This document shows positions 56,826-64,000 of a stretch of 64,000 nt of DNA, one piece after another. The stretch lies in contig JBNGIQ010009497.1 in NCBI GenBank assembly GCA_049999765.1, positions 628,658 to 692,657 of the forward strand, read 5' to 3'. Numbering within the stretch: position 1 is the first letter of the stretch; each line of letters begins with the position of its first letter. Under the pieces are notes generated by a model. That model was not told the origin of the DNA. It did no database searches and was given only the letters and a program-made list of their open reading frames with translations. The translations under genes and the position numbers were made by a program. This stretch comes from Phaeoceros laevis. Its lineage: Eukaryota; Anthocerotophyta; Anthocerotopsida; Notothyladales.

Positions 56826-57839
56826 GGTCACTCGAGATCGCAGAGTTTAGGGTGTTCCGAGTCTCGACTGCCTCCACGAAATGCTTAGTTCCTTGGACAT
56901 CGACACGCATTCCTTAGTGTGGAGCACGTCGCGCTGTGCAGGGAACCTAGCTAGTTTCATGAACATTGTCAAGTAGAGGCAGCGAGGATCAAAAGTCAAG
57001 ATTGGAGAAAGGGCAAGGTGCGCATAGCGATGCCCGGGTATGCCCTGAATGCGGTATTTTAGCTAGCGTGACGACTGCAATAACGGGGCCAAGTGGGATG
57101 AGGCGCAAGCGCGCAAGCCATTGCATCAACAGGGTCGGTTGGATGCCGGTGCATTTCTCTTCAACTTGCTTCCTCCCTATGATTTAATACAGGCTAGGAC
57201 TCCTCCCTTCATTTGCAGCCATGTGGTCTTTACCCAAGCACTTTGTAAAGTACATCCTCCCCAGAGTCCCGGTTTCCCAACCCTCGAATTCGGAAAACCA
57301 CAATTATCCTCCTCCTTTACACCGGTCACCTGCCGACCTCAGGGATGCAGCTTCATTGAGTCGACTTTTGTTCCCTAACAAGTTATCAGGGGCTCGTGTT
57401 GCATCCCATTGGGTGACACTTGTTCCTTACAATAATAAGGGCCGTTGTTGCAGCTGCACTAGTTCCACTTTTGTTACCTACCAAGGGAATGCTTGTCACT
57501 AGAATGTTTCCAATAGTATTCGATCCCCACGTGGAGTTGGCTCACATATTGCATCACTAGTAGTGACTCTTTTTGTCAGGTTGTTTTACCCAAACCTTGC
57601 AATAATTTTTTCACAACTGTAAGGTTGAATTTGCAACTAACTACAAAGCTGAAGTAGCTTGGACCTTGAATACGTGATTTTGATATAGAAATTTGTCACC
57701 AAGTTTGTGTGTGAACTCATCTCTCTGTGCTCATCAAGCTTCGCAAACATGTGTGTTGACTGTTCTCTGCCCGTTTTGAAATCCTCTCTAGAAACCATGA
57801 CTAGTCTTGGTATCTCCTTCAGCAACTTGTGCTAGAAAA
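56826..57839. other. Intergenic, GC content falling toward the repeat-rich end
   Basis: Contains the 3' end of polyprenol reductase. Short open frames (56966-57502 +, 57637-57825 -) have no recognisable product. Composition shifts from GC-rich to AT-rich here, marking the edge of the gene-dense block. Confidence 0.45.
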
Positions 57840-58013
57840 GCTTAATATTGAGGTTTGTCACTCTTTAGGAGCCATCAAGCTCAAAACAAAAATATGAGCT
57901 TAATATTGAGGTTTGTCACTCTTTAGGAGCCATCAAGCTCAAAACAAAAATATGAGCTTAATATTGAGGTTTGTCACTCTTTAGGAGCCATCAAGCTCAA
58001 AACAAAAATATGA
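57840..58013. repeat. Three perfect 58-bp tandem repeats
   Basis: The unit beginning 'gcttaatattgaggtttg' and ending '..caaaaatatga' starts at 57840, 57898 and 57956. By eye the three copies are identical, so the expansion is recent or was homogenised. No open frame spans it. Confidence 0.97.
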
Positions 58014-58083
58014 CAATCCTGAACACGTAGTCTGGTCTAGCGTCTTATCCCTTAGTATATGTGAGGTGATTGTGTCATATGAG

Positions 58084-58160
58084 GTGTGTGTGTGTGTGTG
58101 TGAAGTTATTGACGGAGATTTACACGGACCCATAGAGGGTCCCCCCTTGCCCTCTAGGGT
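58084..58160. repeat. (TG)n plus flank shared with 286-355
   Basis: A (TG)n run followed by 'ttacacggacccatagaggg' and '..ccttgccc..' resembles (TG)n at 286-309 followed by 'ttgacacggtcccatagaag' and '..ccttgccc..'. Same dispersed repeat at both ends of the window, family unknown. Confidence 0.6.
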
Positions 58161-58212
58161 CTCCCTTGCCCTCTAGGCAAGGGTGAATGTGTACATCCTT
58201 TATTGGATCATA

Positions 58213-58312
58213 NNNNNNNNNNNNNNNNNNNNNNNNNNNNNNNNNNNNNNNNNNNNNNNNNNNNNNNNNNNNNNNNNNNNNNNNNNNNNNNNNNNNNNNN
58301 NNNNNNNNNNNN
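58213..58312. other. Assembly gap, 100 N
   Basis: Exactly 100 Ns. It cuts into the 3' part of the SPATA17-like gene, removing its stop codon from view. Confidence 0.95.
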
Positions 58313-59300
58313 CCTCATCCTTTATAACTGAGAAAGGAAAACCACATGGCAGGTCGAGATCGAATCGATCCCGATGGAAAAATCGCCATCTCTCTTTTCT
58401 CAACTTTCGCTCTACCTTCTTCAAATTTTCTTCGTACCCATATTCTCTATCCATCCGCACAGTAGGCCCATAGACCAACTCTCTATCATGAGCCCGTGGA
58501 TAGAAGATATTTTCATTTACTTGCTCCAATTGGTCTCTCCTTTCTTGTTGCATACGTACATCTCTCAAGCTTAAGAAACGTCCTTGACGAGTAATATAAC
58601 GATCAAACCTGATGTTATGGATTTGATCATATCTTAAGCGTCTATCTACAGGAATATCCTTTTTCACCTCCGTCATGCTTCTAAGCCTAATTTCTTCCTC
58701 ACTCTTTTTAATTCGAGCTCGTCTTAAGTTATCCTCAAAATAGTTGTAACCCTTGGGCCCAAATAGCCATACATAGGGTGCTTGGTATACTCCCTTAGCA
58801 GTTTGCGTACTCAACTGCAAAAAAAAGAAGCAAAGAGAAGTTAGTTAGAATACCATTGAACACACACTAGTACATACAATAAAAATGGATGTCTACGTCA
58901 AGACAATAAAAATTACCCGAGGATGGTTATAGTCCCAATAGTGTTGTACAGCATTTTTTGACCTTTCTATAGCTGTATCTTCTTCTTCAGTACGTTGTTT
59001 TTTGTAGTAAGCAACACAATCGTGAGCTACATGTGATCCTTCCATAACAGATTCCTTAATGAACCGCTGTCTTCTGTAAAAATCATGTTTAAACTTGCGA
59101 CTATGATAGCCCCTATAATGGCGCTGGATAGTTAAAGCATGATCATAAAAGTAAATCATTCGTTTTTCCTTATCTACTTCTCTCCTCCTAGCATGTGCTC
59201 TCTCCCTTCCTTTGTGACCTCTCCATACTCTCTTTATGTCGTTGGCTGCTTTAGTCCACAAGTCTATCAGTTTTTGGACTGCGTATCGCCTCCATGAAGA
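58313..59300 (-). CDS. SPATA17-like IQ-motif protein, partial (two exons visible)
   Basis: Homologue of animal SPATA17, an IQ-motif axonemal protein of sperm and cilia. Exon A, 58917-59300, starts after an AG acceptor and ends at a GT donor. It encodes 'AANDIKRVWRGHKGRERAHA' and a second IQ motif 'ALTIQRHYRGYHSRKF', then a coiled segment. Exon B, 58814 down to the gap at 58313, encodes 'LSTQTAKGVYQAPYVW', corresponding to the 'LLSTkq.pGiYnsP' region of SPATA17, and 'QVNENIFYPRAHDRELVYG' with '..YGYEENLKK', matching the C-terminal 'NVNDNMFLP..' region. IQ motifs bind calmodulin-like proteins. The 5' exon(s) with the start codon and the 3' end are missing, the latter at the gap. AT-rich surroundings and codon use differ from the GC-rich genes to the left. 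Confidence 0.75.
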
Positions 59301-60779
59301 CTGTTATTTGTACAACAACATTATATAAATTTAGTCCAATCTTTTCAAAATGTATGAACGGTTTGCCAATTATTACATTGTTTGGAATCCAAAGCAATCT
59401 GAACTTAGCATCATTTGTTAGCTTTCAAATAACACCTGAATCCAAATAGTCGCATCAACTTCCATTTCTCGCCTATCTTCCGCAATTCTGATCCAAACAC
59501 ACAATTTTGTGCTCAAAATTTATGCATATGCACATGATCTATGTACCAAGTATGAGCATAGACAAAAATCTGAAGTGTTAGATGAGGCTTACTGTGATGC
59601 ACTTATATAACTTTGAAGCATACCCAGCTTTCTCAAATGCAATTTTTCCATCTCCATGCTTGCAAACAATGGAAACAATTCTTTGACAACACAATATATG
59701 CAATTGTTTCATCAACTTTCAGCTCTCATGGCGAATTAAACATTGAATTCAATAGATAGAGTTTGAAGTGTTTGAACTTTCTCATTTTTCTATTGCTAAG
59801 ATAGTCAAGACTCAAAAGCCCAACTAATCGTTGTTATATATTATGCTCGACATGTGTAGTTATTTTTAGAGTGTTTCTTGCTTGGTAATCAAATTGAGGA
59901 TAAGTAGCACCACAAAAAACATTTCCTAGCACATCTTCCAGAGCTTTTCCTTTCACTTGCATATGCACTAATCTATAGCTACAAGTCTTTAGTTTGGAAG
60001 TTCACTATCATTTGGTTGTCTTTCACTTTTTTCTTCCACAATCTATTGAATGTCGTAATCTTCTACTTTTTTGTTATAGGATTATTTCCATGTAATTTAA
60101 GTATTCAAAAAATTGCTAAAGAAGAGTACATAACTCTTGGCATATATTTATTGATTTATAATATAATTATATGGTTTTATAATTTTTAAATTAAACCTTT
60201 TTGCGTTCATAATTATCATTATAGGGTGAAAACTAAACCAAAAATTCTAGGGAACAAAGATTGGTAGTCTATAGTGCTCTTACCATATGTGCATACTTTT
60301 AGTGACATTTTGAGCACGAGTCTAATATTTATGGATGTATTTACATGCAATATTTTATATTTACAATATAAAAATATAGGAGGTTCTATAATTTAAGACA
60401 TGATCTTCTTTTACACACTCAATAGTCAATATCCACTCTTGAGTCTTAACCAACATTTCTATATTAGATCTTTACTGTCAATTTATATGGCTTGATGTGT
60501 GCAAACGAAAATATTAGGTCTCCACTCTCAAGCAAAACCTTATTAGGCTTATATGCCCTAGACCTTATAAATTTGTAACTTGCTTATTTTTTCATTTAGA
60601 TAATAATTTGTTTTAACCTAAAGCACACACGAGTTTGCATGTAGGTGATTAGTAGTTTTTGATCCCAACTATATAAATATATTATTTCTGAATCATATAA
60701 GACACATAATTTGGGTAGCTGATTAGGATTGTTGGATCCTAGTTTTTGAAAAACAATTGAGGGTTCGAAAGCAAGTACC
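59301..60779. other. AT-rich non-coding stretch
   Basis: Strongly AT-rich, no open frame of interest on either strand, no tRNA. It could be an intron of the SPATA17-like gene, whose first exons have not been found, or intergenic DNA. Confidence 0.5.
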
Positions 60780-61660
60780 TAGTAGTAGTAGTAAGGTGTC
60801 GTGCTATACCGACTCCACAAGGGATCAAGCACACCGCCATGTCTGTGACATGTCAAGTAGCAAGCTACTCGACAATGTCATGCCATCTATGACTATTAAG
60901 CTATGTTATGATAGTTACTAGACCGACTCCACAAGGGGATCGAGCTATGTCATGTTAATTACTAGACCCACTCCACAAGGGGATCGAGCATGCTGCCATG
61001 CCTGTGACATGTCAATTAGCTTGTAGATCGAGCTATGTCATGTTAGTTACTAGACCCACTCCACAAGGGGATCGAGCATGCCGCCATGTCTGTGGTGTCG
61101 TGCTATACCGACTCCATAAGGGTTCAAGCACACCGCCATGTTTGTGACATGTCAAGTAGCAAGCTACTCGACAATGTCATGCCATCTATGGCGATTAAGC
61201 TATGTTATGATAGTTACTAGACCGACTCCACAAGGGGATCGAGCTATGTCATGTTAGTTACTAGACCCACTCCACAAGGGGATCGAGCACGCCGCCATGT
61301 CTGTGGTGTCGTGCTATACCGACTCCACAAGGGATCAAGCACGCCGCCATGTCTGTGACATGTCAAGTAGCAAGCTACTCGACAATGTCATGCCATCTAT
61401 GACGATTAAGCTATGTTATGATAGTTACTAGACCCACTCCACAAGGGGATCGAGCTATGTCATGTTACTTACTAGACCCACTCCACAAGGGGATCGAGCA
61501 CGCTGCCATGTCTGTGACATGTCAATTAGCTTGTGGATTGAGCTATGTCATGTTAGTTACTAGACCCACTCCACAAGGGGATCGAGCACGCCGCCATGTA
61601 TGTGACATGTCAATTAGCAAGCTACTCGACATGCCATCTATGACGGTTAAGCTATGTCAT
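60780..61660. repeat. Satellite-like block with higher-order repeats
   Basis: Short units containing 'actccacaaggggatcgagc', 'agctatgtcatgttagttac' and 'ctgtgacatgtcaa' are shuffled and repeated many times. A longer unit starting 'gtgtcgtgctataccgactc' begins at about 60796, 61095 and 61306 (spacings near 299 and 211), so there is a higher-order organisation with deletion of inner units. No coding function. Confidence 0.92.
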
Positions 61661-61855
61661 GTTAGTTACTAGATTTCACTGTAAACTATGTCATGTTAGT
61701 TACTAGATTTCACTGTAAGCTATGTCATGTTAGTTACTAGATTTCACTGTAAGCTATGTCATGTTAGTNNNNNNNNNNATGTCATGTTAGTTACTAGATT
61801 TCACTGTAAGCTATGTCATGTTAGTTACTAGATTTCACTGTAGATTGATTTCAAT
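61640..61855. repeat. 34-bp tandem repeats, interrupted by a 10-N gap
   Basis: The unit 'gctatgtcatgttagttact' followed by 'agatttcactgtaa' repeats about six times. Ns at 61769-61778 interrupt one unit; the true copy number is therefore uncertain. The unit shares its first half with the satellite block to its left. Confidence 0.92.
61769..61778. other. Assembly gap, 10 N
   Basis: Ten Ns within the 34-bp tandem array, probably a collapsed repeat. Confidence 0.95.
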
Positions 61856-61872
61856 GTAGATTTCGGTTTTTT

Positions 61873-62023
61873 GAAAACCAATTGATAGAGCACAATGCCT
61901 TGAGTGGGTATTGAACCCCGGCCACCCCTTTGTTGGGCGGGGTTCTTTACCACTTGAATATGTCCCTTTGGTGGCCTGGGTTCAATACCCACTTAGGGCA
62001 TTGTGCTCTATCAATTGGTTTTC
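61873..62023. repeat. Foldback (inverted repeat) with tRNA-like B boxes in both arms
   Basis: Left arm 61873-61926 and right arm 61970-62023 are reverse complements over 54 bases with 3 mismatches, separated by 43 bases. The right arm contains GGTTCAATACC (61979-61989), a match to the Pol III B box; the left arm has it on the other strand. Weaker pairing continues outward ('tttcactgta' against 'tacagtgaaa'). It resembles two tRNA-derived units inserted head-to-head. Confidence 0.85.
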
Positions 62024-62027
62024 ATGA

Positions 62028-62146
62028 AATTGAATTTACAGTGAAATTGAATTGAATCTACAATGAAATTGAATTGAATCTACAGTGAAATTGAAATTGA
62101 ATTGAATCTACAGTGAAATTGAATTGAAATTGAATCTTCAGTGAAA
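62028..62146. repeat. Minisatellite of 'gaaattgaattgaatctaca' units
   Basis: About five imperfect copies of a 19-33 bp unit built from 'tgaaattgaattgaatctac' and 'agtgaaattg'. Directly follows the foldback and shares its outer arm sequence. Confidence 0.85.
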
Positions 62147-62783
62147 TTACCCTAGGATATACCGACTCGCGTATTCATACTGGGAGCATGGAACGGTGCG
62201 ACTCACTACGTTGCATAGGTCGTCTACCCACCTAGTGCATGGCTCAGCCAGGTGCTAGGAGAGGGGGACGCACTTCCCTGCAAGGTACATACCACCATTC
62301 CACCTAGTGTGCCACCAATGTGTCGGCGTGCTCGATTCCCATGTGGAGTCGGCTAGCATGTTCTTTCTACTACTACTACTAATGTCCCCAAAGGGACATT
62401 CAAGTGGGACCTTAACACTAATCTAGGGTATATGGTGTAGGGTATATGAGTCAACGTACATATAAAATGACATGCATAAGGATATAGGAAATTCATGTCA
62501 TCATAACTACAAGTATGAATAGAATGTAACTTTCTTATTGCCATGTCCTCACTTTACTGGATTTCATAATCCAATGAATACATGTTTATCCATGTTCCTC
62601 TACTTACATTATAAAACATGAATGAAATAACTTTCTTATTGCTATGTAAGGAGTGCCAAACAAAGTTGTCCAAAAACATAGTATGGACAATGGTTGGATT
62701 TCAGTTTTGGCTTCACTTTCACATCTCACAATCTCCTTTGTTTGCAGCTTGTATGCTCGAGGCTTTCATCTCAAATCTTACCC
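62147..62783. other. Intergenic, no gene seen
   Basis: Mixed composition. Contains another partial copy of satellite-like wording ('gtgctcgattcccatgtgga' near 62327) and a (CTA)n run at 62367-62381. No credible coding region. Confidence 0.5.
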
Positions 62784-62883
62784 NNNNNNNNNNNNNNNNN
62801 NNNNNNNNNNNNNNNNNNNNNNNNNNNNNNNNNNNNNNNNNNNNNNNNNNNNNNNNNNNNNNNNNNNNNNNNNNNNNNNNNNN
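62784..62883. other. Assembly gap, 100 N
   Basis: Exactly 100 Ns at the edge of the degenerate tandem array that follows. Confidence 0.95.
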
Positions 62884-63480
62884 TGATTCCGTGTTGAATG
62901 CACGTGGTGGTTTTTCCATGCGGAATCTTTGACAAAAATCCACGCGATTTCCACACGGATTCGCAGCACATTGAAATCAATGGCAGATACCCGTGTCGTT
63001 TCAATGTTTAGCACTGCCCGTACGGAACTCATGCGTTTCCTCCTTGTGGATTCGGTATTGATGAGAGTCCATACAAAAAATATGTGTTTCAATCCATGTG
63101 GATTCAATATTGACCACAGGTCGTAGGGAAGACATGTCTTTCAATCGATATGGATTGAATGCCGATTAGGATCCATACGGACTATGTACGTTTCACTCCA
63201 TATGGATTCAATGTTAATCGAAGGTCGTACGAAAGCTATATGGTTGGTCCAACATGGATTCAGTGGTGTTCGAGGTCCGTGTGGATATCACATGTTTTAA
63301 ATCCGTGTACTTTCAATGTTTATTAACATCCATATTGGTAACATATGTTTGAGTCCATGTGGATTCTATATACATCGGAGTCTCATGTGGAAGACACATA
63401 TTTTCAATCAACTTGAGTGTGTGGATTCAATGTTGATTGGAATCCACATGCACCACATATGTTTTGCATATGGAATCAAT
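62884..63480. repeat. Degenerate tandem repeat, period about 52-54 bp
   Basis: Units beginning 'tttcaatccatgtggattca' and related forms start near 63085, 63139 and 63191 and continue in more diverged form on both sides. Each holds 'ATGGATTCAAT' and a half like 'ggtcGTACgg' or 'ggatccatacgg'. Divergence between units suggests an old array. Confidence 0.75.
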
Positions 63481-63593
63481 CTAAAAGTTTAACACTACGA
63501 GAATTCTGAAATATCAATCCACTGCTAACTTGAAGTAATATCGTCCAATATCGTCCAACATCTTATGCACTATAAGACTACTAATAAGACTAC

Positions 63594-63621
63594 ATATATG
63601 CTTAGTATACTAAGCATATAT
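63594..63621. repeat. 28-bp perfect palindrome
   Basis: The sequence from 63594 to 63621 equals its own reverse complement (centre GTATAC, arms ATATATGCTTA/TAAGCATATAT). It lies in AT-rich DNA with other TA-rich partial palindromes just downstream (to about 63660). Confidence 0.9.
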
Positions 63622-63839
63622 ATTACCTAGTAGGTAACGTATGCTTAGTTGTATAGTGCATATATATAGTTAGTGACATGGACACAAAAATTTCATCAAA
63701 ATTAGATTATGGTATTTGTGGATGCATCCTTTTCCATAGACTACAATATTCAGATCGTCTACATAAAATGGGCCATTTGAAGGATGTGCTTTTTTCGTAA
63801 ATTCTTACGAAATAAATCTTTACTAATCATGTGAAGTTG

Positions 63840-64000
63840 TGCAGGCGCGCCATACAGCTTCTTGCACAGGGAGGAAGGCGATGCCCAGTAGCACAGTGGC
63901 GCCCAGCATGCGCAGGGAGGGAGGTGGTGCCCAGCGGGCTGGGAGGGAGGCGGCGCCCTGCCTCGCAGCTGGAATGGGGAGGCCAGGCCAGGTGTCGTGA
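63840..64000. other. GC-rich edge with G/C-rich direct repeats
   Basis: Abrupt return to GC-rich DNA with repeated 'gggagggaggyggygcccag'-type units. It might be the 5' region of a gene lying beyond the window; too short to tell. Confidence 0.35.

Noticed and set aside
57840-58013. 58-bp repeats as a CRISPR-like array
   Set aside because: Repeats are directly adjacent with no unique spacers, and the genome is eukaryotic.

Overview
The window is nuclear DNA from a land plant, most likely a seed-free vascular plant such as a fern. The evidence is indirect. Genes carry short spliceosomal introns of about 80-350 bases. There is an ABA receptor with gate and latch loops, and a plant-type GPAT9. 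Two large intronless PLS-type PPR genes have repeat sequences and a truncated DYW-like tail that remind me of fern PPR families. A homologue of the sperm-flagellum protein SPATA17 implies motile sperm and argues against flowering plants. Two DNMT3-type cytosine methyltransferases also point to a non-angiosperm. The species cannot be fixed from the sequence alone.

Layout. 1-2200 is a mosaic of short dispersed repeats, including a tRNA-derived SINE-like unit. 2259-2924 (+) is a basic protein I do not recognise. 4585-7845 (-) is DNMT3-like gene copy 1. 8874-10442 (+) is a probable plastid DUF3110 protein. 11003-13389 (-) is GPAT9. 14200-16968 (+) is PPR gene 1. 18525-19513 (+) is a p24-delta cargo receptor, convergent with CYP71 (19684-23141, -). 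An AT-rich gene-poor stretch follows, then a PYL ABA receptor (26454-27667, +) convergent with mitochondrial enoyl reductase MECR (29595-31597, -). 31828-35518 (-) is DNMT3-like copy 2, then an F-box protein (35865-37148, -), a tRNA-Thr(CGU) at 38111, and PPR gene 2 (39604-41970, -). Next come a TMEM120/TMPIT membrane protein (43068-45445, -), an intronless DRM methyltransferase (45935-47569, -), an MscS-like channel MSL1 (48209-51033, -) head-to-head with an Mpv17/PMP22 protein (51276-53258, +), and a VIK-type ankyrin kinase (53712-55777, -) head-to-head with polyprenol reductase (55929-56825, +). After 57 kb the DNA turns AT-rich and repetitive. It holds a partial SPATA17 gene (58313-59300, -), 58-bp, 34-bp and about 53-bp tandem repeats, a satellite-like block and a tRNA-related foldback. 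Four N-runs mark assembly gaps.

The most striking content is three predicted de novo cytosine methyltransferase genes within 43 kb: two paralogues in the canonical motif order and one DRM in the rearranged order. Both DNMT3-like genes continue in frame, through matching exon structures, into a C-terminal region that looks like DUF3444, a domain better known from plant DnaJ proteins. That fusion is the best candidate here for something undescribed. The other genes are ordinary housekeeping functions (ER lipid synthesis, ER-Golgi transport, mitochondrial fatty acid synthesis, organelle RNA processing, ABA signalling) and do not form one pathway.
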